The notes beneath the pieces were generated by a model, which saw nothing but the letters and a program-made list of their open reading frames with translations, was not told where the DNA came from and made no database searches. A program made the translations under genes and the position numbers. Shown here in pieces: positions 1 through 6,556 of a stretch of 38,342 nucleotides of DNA. Position 1 is the first letter of the stretch. Each line of letters opens with the position of its first letter. This stretch comes from Psychromonas aquimarina ATCC BAA-1526 (GTDB taxonomy: Bacteria > Pseudomonadota > Gammaproteobacteria > Enterobacterales > Psychromonadaceae): assembly GCF_000428725.1 (NCBI RefSeq), contig NZ_AUAM01000042.1, forward strand, positions 1-38,342, read 5' to 3'.

Positions 1-42
1 GTATTGAGCTAACTTGTACTAATTACCCGTGAGGCTTAACCA
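1..42 (+). rRNA. 23S rRNA, 3' end (partial)
   Basis: The first ~42 bases match the conserved 3' terminus of bacterial 23S rRNA, with the GAGCUAAC...GUACUAAU...CCGUGAGGCUUAACC signature. The gene continues off the left edge. The exact mature end (about 41-43) is set by analogy with E. coli. It is followed by a spacer and a 5S gene on the same strand, the usual rrn order. Confidence 0.9.
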
Positions 43-211
43 TACAACACCTAAATGGTGTTGCGTAGCAACGACATTAGTTGACTACACCAAGACAAAT
101 ATACGTTTGCGAAAACATATTTTACAAACTGCAAGATTGATAGAACAAAACAAGTGACTATGCATCCCCACGCGGATGCATGGGAACGAGGCTTTCCTAA
201 TTAAATTTTTA
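43..211 (+). other. 23S-5S spacer with small hairpins
   Basis: This transcribed spacer holds three short stem-loops: 46-62 (AACACC/GGTGTT, 5-nt loop), 61-71 (TTGC/GCAA) and 160-181 (ATGCATCC/GGATGCAT, 6-nt loop). The last is followed by TGGGAACGAGG, an arrangement that looks like a short dispersed repeat or a processing stem. No tRNA is visible in the spacer. Confidence 0.6.
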
Positions 212-331
212 TGCTTGGCGGCAATAGCGCTGTGGTCCCACCTGATCCCTTTCCGAACTCAGAAGTGAAACGCAGCTGCGCCGATGGTAGTGTGGGGTTT
301 CCCCATGTGAGAGTAGGTCATCGCCAAGCGC
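212..331 (+). rRNA. rrf: 5S rRNA
   Basis: A 120-nt 5S gene. The terminal helix is visible as GCTTGGCG at the start and CGCCAAGC at the end, and the conserved internal CCGAACTCAGAAGTGAAAC is present. It lies about 170 nt after the 23S end and is followed directly by an intrinsic terminator. It looks intact and should be the functional 5S of this operon; the related fragments at 390-1154 are broken. Confidence 0.95.
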
Positions 332-341
332 CTAATACGAA

Positions 342-378
342 TAATCCCTGTTGACTACGTCAGCAGGGATTTTTTCGT
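342..378 (+). terminator. Intrinsic terminator after 5S
   Basis: The stem AATCCCTG / CAGGGATT with a loop of about 13 nt is followed by a T run. It is placed where the rrn operon should end, but more terminators lie downstream behind the 5S remnants. Confidence 0.85.
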
Positions 379-386
379 TTTAGCGC

Positions 387-531
387 TTTGACGGCGATGA
401 CTACTTCACATGGGGAAAGGTGAGAAGCACCAACGAAGTTGGTTTCTACTCATGTGATAGTAGGGCGAGTTGCGCGACAGCGCAGTGTCACGAGCGGACG
501 AGCTCTGCGACTCCTGTCCATCGTCAAGCTT
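387..531 (+). pseudogene. 5S rRNA remnant copy 1 (folded-back, with insert)
   Basis: Bases 393-418 are an inverted, slightly decayed copy of the 5S 3' region: GATGAC...TCACATGGGGAAA is the reverse complement of the 5S TTTCCCCATGTGAGAGTAGGTCATC. An ACCAAC-GAA-GTTGGT hairpin comes next, then a direct copy of the same 5S region (CATGTGATAGTAGG, 451-464). The direct copy is broken after GTAGG by about 52 nt containing a 5-bp stem-tetraloop (471-484). It resumes with CCATCGTCAAGC (518-529), matching the 5S end. The unit cannot fold as a normal 5S. A terminator follows at 558-590. Confidence 0.7.
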
Positions 532-557
532 GCAATCTATAAGCAACCTATACAAAT

Positions 558-590
558 AGCCCCACTGGTTAGTTCTGGTGGGGCTTTTTT
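558..590 (+). terminator. Intrinsic terminator after 5S remnant 1
   Basis: Stem AGCCCCAC / GTGGGGCT, 12-nt loop, followed by six T. A well-formed terminator behind a non-functional 5S copy suggests the copy descends from a complete 5S gene with its own terminator. Confidence 0.85.
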
Positions 591-611
591 AATTCCTGCG
601 ATTTATGTTTT

Positions 612-744
612 GACCTGCTCTCGCATGGGGAAAGGTTAACAGCACCAACGAAGTTGGTTTCCTGTCATGTGATAGTAGGGTGAATTTGGCGTAAGCCAAG
701 GTTCATGAGCGGACGAGCTCTGCGAGTCCTGTTTCATTGCTAGA
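612..744 (+). pseudogene. 5S rRNA remnant copy 2 (folded-back, with insert)
   Basis: Same architecture as copy 1. An inverted 5S 3' segment (612-633, two mismatches to the reverse complement of the intact 5S) is followed by the ACCAAC-GAA-GTTGGT hairpin and a direct segment CATGTGATAGTAGG (666-679). The insert follows, with a TTGGC-GTAA-GCCAA stem-tetraloop (686-699) and a GGAC...GTCC stem (711-729). A worn 5S end (TTCATTGCTAGAC) closes the unit. Confidence 0.65.
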
Positions 745-754
745 CACCTATTAG

Positions 755-788
755 AAAAAGCCCTGATGGAAACATCAGGGCTTTTTTG
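755..788 (+). terminator. Intrinsic terminator after 5S remnant 2
   Basis: Stem AAAAAGCCCTGATG / CATCAGGGCTTTTTT with loop GAAA and a T run. This is a textbook terminator on the + strand and nearly symmetrical. Confidence 0.9.
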
Positions 789-843
789 CTTTTAAAATCT
801 AAAGATGGCCCCATCAACGTCAAACAAAGCTTCCACTATTACA

Positions 844-907
844 GCGAACTTCCTTATGCCACTAGCATAAGGGGTTCGCCTACATTCTCCTCCGGGTCAA
901 GGGACCC
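844..907 (+). other. Two hairpins before 5S remnant 3
   Basis: A two-part stem-loop spans 844-879 (GCGAAC/GTTCGC outer, CCTTATGC/GCATAAGG inner, 5-nt loop). A GGGTC/GACCC hairpin follows at 894-907. No promoter or reading frame is evident. They lead into the 5S fragment at 918. Confidence 0.6.
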
Positions 908-917
908 TACTCTCCTT

Positions 918-1154
918 CCCTTTCCGAACTCAGAAGTGAAACGCAGCTGCGCCGATGGTGCTTAGCTGCATCTTGTTTCCTTGAACCTTGTTCAAGGGAC
1001 TGCAATACAAAAATGGTCTCCCATGTGAGAGTCGGGGTGAGTTCAGTGAAAGCTGAGTGTCACGAACGGGCTAAGCTCCGCGTGCCCTGTAGATTGCGCG
1101 ACAGCGCAGTGTCACGAGCGGAGGAGCTCTGCGAATGCTGTCCATCGCCAAACG
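918..1154 (+). pseudogene. 5S rRNA remnant copy 3 (interrupted, double insert)
   Basis: Bases 918-959 are identical over 42 nt to bases 247-288 of the intact 5S. The copy is then broken by about 60 nt containing the hairpin CCTTGAAC-CTT-GTTCAAGG (979-997). It resumes with CCCATGTGAGAGT (1020-1032), is broken again by two tandem copies of the short insert (stem-tetraloops at 1043-1056 and 1095-1108), and ends with CCATCGCCAAACG (1142-1154). Identity over the first block implies recent origin or gene conversion with the intact gene. Confidence 0.75.
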
Positions 1155-1212
1155 GGCAATAACGAACCCGAGTGAACCTGCTCGCTCCTGTATGGAAATT
1201 CAAATTCCAGAT

Positions 1213-1248
1213 AAAAAAAACCACTATCAAATTTCTTTAATAGTGGTT
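1213..1248 (-). terminator. Intrinsic terminator of hslU
   Basis: Stem AACCACTA/TAGTGGTT with a 14-nt loop. Read on the minus strand the stem runs into eight T, about 25 nt after the hslU stop. It ends the hslVU transcript. Confidence 0.85.
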
Positions 1249-1272
1249 TGTTGTTATCTGTTTATTTTGAGG

Positions 1273-2607
1273 TTATAAAATATAGCGGCTTAAATCTTCA
1301 TTTTCTACAACGTCATCTAAAGAATTTGCTACGTATTTTTCATCAATGATAATACTGTCACCTTGACGATCAGAAGCTTCATATGAAAGTTCATCCATAA
1401 TCCGTTCCATTAAGGTGTGTAAACGACGTGCGCCGATATTTTCGGTTGTTTCATTCACATGCCAGGCTGATTTAGCTATTTTATCAATACCGTCTTTAGT
1501 GAATTCAATTGTTACCCCTTCAGTAGCTAACAGCGCTTGATACTGCTCGCTTAGAGAAGCTTTAGGCTCTGTCAGAATTCGAGCCAGGTCTTCTTCTTTA
1601 AGCGCTTCCAGTTCAACTCTGATAGGCAGACGACCTTGTAATTCAGGAATAAGGTCCGATGGTTTCGCTATCTGGAATGCACCTGATGCGATAAACAGCA
1701 TATGATCTGTTTTTACCATGCCGTGCTTAGTACTTACCGTTGAACCTTCAATTAACGGCAGCAGGTCGCGTTGTACACCTTCGCGTGATACATCCGGGCC
1801 TGATGCTTCACCGCGTTTACAAATTTTATCAATTTCATCGATAAAGATAATGCCGTTATTTTCCGCTGCAAATAACGCTTTTTCTTTAAGATCTTCCTGA
1901 TTAACCAGTTTAGCAGCTTCATCTTCTATTAATGCTTTAAGCGCATCTTTGATTTTCATTTTGCGTTTTTTAGTTTCTTCTTTCCCGGACAAATTCTGGA
2001 ACATACCCTGGAGCTGATTGGTCATCTCTTCCATGCCTGGAGGTGCCATAATCTCTACACCGACTTGTGGTACCGGCACATCAATCTCAATCTCTTTGTC
2101 GTCTAGTTTTCCTTCACGTAATTTTTTACGGAAAGACTGACGAGCCGCGCCGTCTTCAGTCGAGGTATTATCCCATTCACTGCTGGTTTTCGCCGGTGGA
2201 ATTAGAATATCCAGAATACGGTCTTCGGCTAAATCTTCTGCCCTATGCGTTACTTTTTCCATCTCTTGTTCGCGAGTGATTTTAATGGCTACATCAACTA
2301 AATCACGTACGATTGTTTCAACTTCTTTACCTACATAACCAACTTCAGTAAATTTGGTTGCTTCAACTTTAATAAACGGCGCATTGGCCAGTCGTGCTAA
2401 GCGGCGGGCTATTTCCGTTTTACCTACACCGGTCGGGCCGATCATCAGTATATTTTTAGGAGTTACTTCCTGACGAATCTCTTCATCAAGCTGCATACGG
2501 CGCCAGCGGTTACGAAGTGCTATAGCAACAGCGCGTTTTGCTTTATTCTGGCCGATAATATGGCGGTCTAATTCATGTGCAATCTGTTTTGGAGTCATAT
2601 TTGACAT
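1273..2607 (-). CDS. hslU: HslU (ClpY), ATPase subunit of the HslVU protease
   Basis: AAA+ unfoldase that binds and unfolds substrates and feeds them into the HslV peptidase in the cytoplasm. At 444 aa it has the usual length. Walker A GPTGVGKT lies at residues 57-64, the pore-loop GYVG at 90-93 and Walker B IIFIDE at 253-258. The charged intermediate (I) domain follows Walker A, and the C-terminal tail LSRYIL inserts into HslV in the known family structure. It follows hslV with a 12-nt gap, so the two subunits are co-transcribed and presumably translationally coupled. Expression should come from the heat-shock promoter at 3240-3267. Confidence 0.97.
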   Translation of the reverse strand: MSNMTPKQIAHELDRHIIGQNKAKRAVAIALRNRWRRMQLDEEIRQEVTPKNILMIGPTGVGKTEIARRLARLANAPFIKVEATKFTEVGYVGKEVETIVRDLVDVAIKITREQEMEKVTHRAEDLAEDRILDILIPPAKTSSEWDNTSTEDGAARQSFRKKLREGKLDDKEIEIDVPVPQVGVEIMAPPGMEEMTNQLQGMFQNLSGKEETKKRKMKIKDALKALIEDEAAKLVNQEDLKEKALFAAENNGIIFIDEIDKICKRGEASGPDVSREGVQRDLLPLIEGSTVSTKHGMVKTDHMLFIASGAFQIAKPSDLIPELQGRLPIRVELEALKEEDLARILTEPKASLSEQYQALLATEGVTIEFTKDGIDKIAKSAWHVNETTENIGARRLHTLMERIMDELSYEASDRQGDSIIIDEKYVANSLDDVVENEDLSRYIL

Positions 2608-2619
2608 AATGCTGTATTC

Positions 2620-3174
2620 CTATTTTTTGCTGTCTGCGTTGTGATTATCTTCATAATCAATGCATTCGATTGTCTGGTTGGTATTTGTGAATACACAAAT
2701 GTTACCTGCAATGGTCAGCGCTTTTTCAACAATTGTTTTCGCGTCTAAATCTGTATTTTCTAACAGCGCTGTTGCTGCTGACTGTGCGAAGTTGCCGCCT
2801 GAGCCAATTGCAATTAAATCATTTTCCGGTCTGACCACATCACCGTTACCTGTAATGATGTATGAATGGTGCTTATCTGCAACGGCTAATAATGCTTCCA
2901 GCTTACGGAGCATCTTATCTGTACGCCAGTCTTTAGCTAGTTCTACTGCTGCTCGTTCCAGGTTACCCTGGTGTGCCTGTAATTTAGCTTCAAAACGCTC
3001 TAATAAAGTAAATGCATCTGCAGTACCGCCGGCAAAACCTGCCATTACTTTATCGTTATATAAACGGTGCACTTTGCGTGCATTGCCTTTCATGACTGTA
3101 TTACCGAGAGAAACTTGACCGTCACCACCAACAACAACCTGGCCGTTGCGACGTACTGAAACAATAGTAGTCAT
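2620..3174 (-). CDS. hslV: HslV (ClpQ), proteasome-like peptidase subunit
   Basis: Threonine peptidase of the two-component HslVU protease. The protein begins Met-Thr-Thr, so removal of Met exposes the catalytic N-terminal threonine. The conserved GGDGQVSLG follows at about residue 17, and the proteasome beta fold extends to about residue 175. At 184 aa it is slightly longer than E. coli HslV (176 aa), owing to a short polar tail. It is first in a two-gene operon with hslU. Its 5' leader carries a sigma-32-like promoter and a stem-loop resembling the one described upstream of E. coli hslVU. Confidence 0.97.
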   Translation of the reverse strand: MTTIVSVRRNGQVVVGGDGQVSLGNTVMKGNARKVHRLYNDKVMAGFAGGTADAFTLLERFEAKLQAHQGNLERAAVELAKDWRTDKMLRKLEALLAVADKHHSYIITGNGDVVRPENDLIAIGSGGNFAQSAATALLENTDLDAKTIVEKALTIAGNICVFTNTNQTIECIDYEDNHNADSKK

Positions 3175-3204
3175 AATTATTACCTTTGAGCTTAGAAATT
3201 GAAT

Positions 3205-3225
3205 GAGCCGAATCGATTTTGGCTC
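3205..3225 (-). promoter_or_regulatory. Stem-loop in hslV 5' leader
   Basis: GAGCC/GGCTC arms with an 11-nt loop containing the palindrome AATCGATT, about 30 nt before the hslV ATG and inside the predicted 58-nt leader. A 5' stem-loop is known to stabilise hslVU mRNA in E. coli; the same role here is inferred. Confidence 0.6.
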
Positions 3226-3239
3226 TTAGTGTTATAGAT

Positions 3240-3267
3240 ATATGGGGGATTATTTTTATTTCAAGGG
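3240..3267 (-). promoter_or_regulatory. Sigma-32 heat-shock promoter of hslVU
   Basis: On the minus strand CCCTTGAAA (-35, at 3259-3267) is followed by 11 nt and CCCCATAT (-10, at 3240-3247). Both match the RpoH consensus CTTGAAA / CCCCATNT. The spacer is at the short end of the known range, but an extra C before the -10 could shift the register. Predicted start of transcription is near 3233. Confidence 0.8.
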
Positions 3268-3274
3268 AAGTAAA

Positions 3275-3311
3275 AACACAAAAGGGTAAATTATTCATTT
3301 ACCCTTTTAGT
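3275..3311 (-). terminator. Terminator after ftsN
   Basis: Stem AAAAGGGTAAA / TTTACCCTTTT with a short loop. On the minus strand it is followed by TTTTGTGTTTTT. It lies 16 nt after the ftsN stop and separates argS-ftsN from hslVU. Confidence 0.8.
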
Positions 3312-3326
3312 TCTTTCTTAAATTAA

Positions 3327-3869
3327 TTAACGCCAAAACCAGATCTGGCAGCCGTTAATTCTAGCCCGCTGCAGTTTATGGCGCTCTTTTTCAGCGACAC
3401 GTTTACGCTCATAGGGGCCCAAAATTACGCGGTACCAGTTACCGGTTTTCTTAACCTGGCTGTTTAATCCCTGAAAGGCAATCTGTGCTTTTAAGGATTC
3501 AGCATCCTCTTTTCGACGGAATGAACCACACTGCATCTGGTAAGGATCAGTTGCTTTCTTTGCAGCAGGGATATCGACTACAACCTCTTTTTCTTTAAGG
3601 GCATCTTCATATTCCCACTGCGGCTGTGGTTTTTCCGGCAGTACTTCTTCTTTTTTCACATGTTGTTTTTTTATCACAGCGGCCGGTTCTGGTTTTTCAA
3701 CCGCAAAAATAAAATAGCCGATAAAAGCAATTAATAAAAGCGCCGCGAAAGACGCTAAAAAAGGAAATCCCTTTTTAGGCGAGTTTCGTTTGCTGACCGG
3801 GCGTTTACGAGGTGCTTTTTTATTCGTTTTTGCCGATCTAGCAGGTTTGCGTCTATTAACAACAGCCAT
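3327..3869 (-). CDS. ftsN: FtsN-type cell division protein with SPOR domain
   Basis: Late division protein that anchors in the inner membrane and binds septal peptidoglycan through its SPOR domain. At 180 aa it shows a strongly basic cytoplasmic tail (residues 1-33, Lys/Arg/Pro-rich), one membrane segment (35-56), a Pro/Lys/Glu-rich linker (57-107) and a C-terminal SPOR domain (109-180). Cys114 and Cys174 are 60 residues apart, the same spacing as the disulfide pair of the E. coli FtsN SPOR domain. The linker is much shorter than in E. coli FtsN (319 aa total). It starts 2 nt after the argS stop and precedes hslVU, the same linkage as ftsN-hslVU in enterics and Vibrio, which supports the call. 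Confidence 0.85.
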   Translation of the reverse strand: MAVVNRRKPARSAKTNKKAPRKRPVSKRNSPKKGFPFLASFAALLLIAFIGYFIFAVEKPEPAAVIKKQHVKKEEVLPEKPQPQWEYEDALKEKEVVVDIPAAKKATDPYQMQCGSFRRKEDAESLKAQIAFQGLNSQVKKTGNWYRVILGPYERKRVAEKERHKLQRARINGCQIWFWR

Positions 3870-3871
3870 TT

Positions 3872-5620
3872 TTACATGCGTTCCAGTGTGTTAATACCAA
3901 GCAGTGATAGTCCTTGCTTAAGGGTTTTCGCTGTCAGTGCAGCTAATTTAAGACGGCTTTGTTTTTGTGTTTCATTTTCTGCAGCTAGAATCGGGCAGGC
4001 TTCGTAGAAACTTGAAAACAGACCTGCTAACTCAAACAGGTATGAGCATAAGAAATGCGGCATCCCTTGCTTAGCAACACTGTTAACTATTTCGTTAAAC
4101 TGCATTAGTTTGCCGGCCAGATCTCTCTCTTTCTCTTCTGTTAACGATATATCAGCTGTTACGCTGTCCATAGATATATCGGCTTTATTGAAGATACTTG
4201 CTACACGTGTGTAAGCATATAATAAGTAAGGTGCTGTATTACCTTCAAAACTTAACATGCTGTCGAAGCTGAAGGTGTAGTCACTGGTGCGGTTTTTAGA
4301 AAGATCTGCATATTTAACTGATGCAATACCAACAACAGATGCGATATGGCGAAGCTCCTGCTCATCCATCTCTTTATTTTTTTCTTTTACTAATTCGTAA
4401 GCACGCACTTCAGCTTCAGTTAACAGATCTGCTAATTTTGCAACAGTACCTGAACGAGTTTTAAACGGACGGCCGTCTTCTCCCATTACTGTACCAAAGG
4501 GCATATGTTCAAGAGACGTCTGTTCTTTTACGAACCCAGATAAGCGTGCAACTTCAAATACCTGCTGGAAGTGTAAACCTTGACGCGCATCTACAAAATA
4601 AAGAACACGATCAGCATTCAGCTCATTCTGGCGGTAACGCATAGCCGCTAAGTCAGATGTTGCGTATAGGAAACCACCATCTTTTTTCTGAATGATAACA
4701 GGAAGCGGTTCGCCTTCTTTATTTTTGAAGCTTTCTAAAAAGACACATTTAGCGCCCTGGCTTTCTTTTAATAAACCTTTTTTATCCAGATCTGCAACAA
4801 CAACTGCTAAGTCTTCGTTATAAGTGCTTTCACCACGCACATCTTCACGAGTCAGGCTCACACCTAAACGATCGTAAGTTTCCTGACAGTGGGAAAGGCT
4901 GATTTCATTAAATTCTGTCCAAAGTTTTAAACACTCTTCATTACCGCCTTGTAATTCAACCACTAAATTACGTGCGCGTGTTGCAAACTCTTCGGATTCA
5001 TCAAAACGACCTTTGGCCGCACGATAAAATACTTCAAGATTGGAAAGATTATTCTCAATAGGTTCGTTTTTAGCACGCAGCTCTTCCATGTAAGCGAGCA
5101 GCATACCAAACTGTGTTCCCCAGTCACCAACGTGATTCTGGCGAATAATATTATGTCCCTGAAACTCTAATGTACGAGCAACGGCATCACCGATTATTGA
5201 TGAGCGTAAGTGACCGACATGCATCTCTTTAGCAAGATTTGGTGAAGAGTAATCAACAACAATTGTCTGCGGATTTTCAGTAACGTCAACATTTAATTTA
5301 GTATCTGCAAAAGCACCGTCAATTTGTTTCTCAAGGTGGTTAGGATTAATAAAAAAGTTAATAAACCCCGGGCCTGCAATTTCCATTTTTGTTACTAAAT
5401 CGGACTGTGGAATATTTTTTACAATTAACTCCGCTAAAGCGCGAGGGTTTTGTTTTGCCGGTTTTGCTAACATCAGCGCAAGGTTATTTGCAAAGTCACC
5501 ATGAGATTTATCTTTCGTGCGGTCAATAACAATGCGCGGCTGGATATCTTCAGGAAGAATCTTTTGTGTTTGTAGAGAAACAATCGCTTGCTCAAGTAGT
5601 TGCTGGATATGCGCTTTCAT
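3872..5620 (-). CDS. argS: Arginyl-tRNA synthetase
   Basis: Charges tRNA-Arg with arginine using ATP; class I synthetase. With the chosen start it is 582 aa, close to E. coli ArgS (577). The HIGH motif is HVGH at residues 134-137, the degenerate KMSKS region lies around [13 protein letters not shown], and the C-terminus ends in the family-typical LERM. The reading frame stays open to 5662, but the internal ATG at 5620 ([11 protein letters not shown]) matches the family N-terminus, so the 14 upstream residues are probably not translated. First gene of a tight argS-ftsN unit. Confidence 0.95.
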   Translation of the reverse strand: MKAHIQQLLEQAIVSLQTQKILPEDIQPRIVIDRTKDKSHGDFANNLALMLAKPAKQNPRALAELIVKNIPQSDLVTKMEIAGPGFINFFINPNHLEKQIDGAFADTKLNVDVTENPQTIVVDYSSPNLAKEMHVGHLRSSIIGDAVARTLEFQGHNIIRQNHVGDWGTQFGMLLAYMEELRAKNEPIENNLSNLEVFYRAAKGRFDESEEFATRARNLVVELQGGNEECLKLWTEFNEISLSHCQETYDRLGVSLTREDVRGESTYNEDLAVVVADLDKKGLLKESQGAKCVFLESFKNKEGEPLPVIIQKKDGGFLYATSDLAAMRYRQNELNADRVLYFVDARQGLHFQQVFEVARLSGFVKEQTSLEHMPFGTVMGEDGRPFKTRSGTVAKLADLLTEAEVRAYELVKEKNKEMDEQELRHIASVVGIASVKYADLSKNRTSDYTFSFDSMLSFEGNTAPYLLYAYTRVASIFNKADISMDSVTADISLTEEKERDLAGKLMQFNEIVNSVAKQGMPHFLCSYLFELAGLFSSFYEACPILAAENETQKQSRLKLAALTAKTLKQGLSLLGINTLERM

Positions 5621-5664
5621 AGATAAGTCACCAATTGATACGGGCCGATACACCAAAACCACTT

Positions 5665-5706
5665 AAAAATAGGGATCATATAAAAATTATGATTCCTGTA
5701 TTTTTA
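5665..5706 (-). other. Long imperfect inverted repeat in argS leader
   Basis: AAAAATAGGGATCATA pairs with TATGATTCCTGTATTTTT across a short AT-rich loop, roughly 14 pairs with one wobble/mismatch and one extra base. It lies 45-86 nt upstream of the argS ATG, in the predicted leader or promoter. It could be a regulatory stem or a weak terminator for upstream transcription; the sequence does not decide. Confidence 0.5.
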
Positions 5707-5786
5707 GGTGATTCGGGTAATATAAATAAGCGCAGATTCTACCGTTTATCGGCGGTGAAGACTAGGGGAAGGGCTTTAAAATAGAT

Positions 5787-5819
5787 ACTTTAAACAGAAA
5801 ATTATCTTCTGTTTAAAGT
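5787..5819 (-). terminator. 13-bp hairpin after the 151-aa gene
   Basis: Perfect arms ACTTTAAACAGAA / TTCTGTTTAAAGT with a 7-nt loop, 25 nt after the stop of the minus-strand gene at 5844. The following minus-strand sequence is AT-rich with only short T runs, so it may end transcription weakly or protect the 3' end. Confidence 0.65.
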
Positions 5820-5843
5820 GTCAGAAAACGACTGTTACTATTT

Positions 5844-6299
5844 TTACATAAATTCAAATTCATGGCTTGCCATCACCACATGGTGCAGTGTTTCTTCTTC
5901 CCTGTTGGATAAATTTTCCAGTGCCACTTCCGCTTCAATGGTCGGGGAGTTATAAGCGGCGGTCTGCATAAGCTCAATCAGCTGTGTATCAAGCTTCATC
6001 GCTAAAGCGACCACGTCGTCAATCGCTAGTTCCGGCTGCAGTTTCATCTGCTGGCATTTCATGGGAAAGCTTTGATCAAAAACATTATCAAGCCAGGTGT
6101 CCAATAAACTTTGCGGCGCCTGCTCCGCATAATCATGAAGGTTGAGATAGGAAAGCTGTTCTTTGTTGCGCATAAAATCCAGCAGTAACTTAACTTTTTC
6201 TTCACTTGCTTCCTGGCTGAGACGCAGATAGAGATCTGCAAGTGCCATATGGCATTCTTCTATATAACTGAGAAAATCTTTAACGGGTTTAAAAGACAT
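5844..6299 (-). CDS. Unrecognised all-helical protein, possibly ferritin-like
   Basis: I do not recognise this 151-aa gene. No signal peptide or membrane segment is visible; the sequence is acidic and reads as four or more amphipathic helices. Candidate metal ligands are spaced as in ferritin/rubrerythrin-like four-helix bundles: Glu14/15 in the first helix, Glu47 in the second, Glu109 in the third, and a Glu-x-x-His at 136-139 in the last. That likeness is only a weak inference, since the second-helix Glu-x-x-His is not intact. It stands alone between uvrD and argS, with its own 3' hairpin at 5787. Start at 6299; the ribosome site before it is weak (AGGAGTTAAGA upstream). Confidence 0.7.
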   Translation of the reverse strand: MSFKPVKDFLSYIEECHMALADLYLRLSQEASEEKVKLLLDFMRNKEQLSYLNLHDYAEQAPQSLLDTWLDNVFDQSFPMKCQQMKLQPELAIDDVVALAMKLDTQLIELMQTAAYNSPTIEAEVALENLSNREEETLHHVVMASHEFEFM

Positions 6300-6330
6300 T
6301 CTTAACTCCTGTACATATCCATTTGCGGCT

Positions 6331-6349
6331 GCCGGCGCTTACTGCCGGC
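6331..6349. other. GC-rich repeat GCCGGC x2
   Basis: Two GCCGGC palindromes 7 nt apart can form a small hairpin 30-50 nt upstream of the 151-aa gene. This could be a promoter-proximal operator or chance; no further support. Confidence 0.35.
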
Positions 6350-6515
6350 ATGCATTGGATTTAAATAAATATAAAATTTTACGTTTAAAGTTTAGTTAAT
6401 ATTATTTTATTTTATAACAAGGGTGGTTAAAAATTGTACGAAACTTGCGCTGTGACTGAGTTTTTTTATAGGGGGAATTAATATCAATGACTTATATCTG
6501 GAAATACGCTTACCG

Positions 6516-6540
6516 TCCGGTTATAAGCTGTATAACCGGA
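6516..6540 (-). terminator. Hairpin after uvrD
   Basis: Perfect 10-bp arms TCCGGTTATA / TATAACCGGA with a 5-nt loop, 17 nt beyond the uvrD stop. There is no T tract on the minus strand, so it may act with Rho or as a 3' stabiliser. Confidence 0.6.
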
Positions 6541-6556
6541 CCTTGATTCATTTTAT

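Noticed and set aside
43..211. tRNA gene in the 23S-5S spacer
   Set aside because: No acceptor stem/T-loop pattern (GTTCRANYC) is found.
439..639. 66-aa frame across the 5S remnants
   Set aside because: It lies wholly in 5S-derived sequence and a terminator, with no ribosome site.
2660..3118. 152-aa frame antisense to hslV
   Set aside because: It is a shadow of the real gene on the other strand; its sequence is not protein-like and has no ribosome site.
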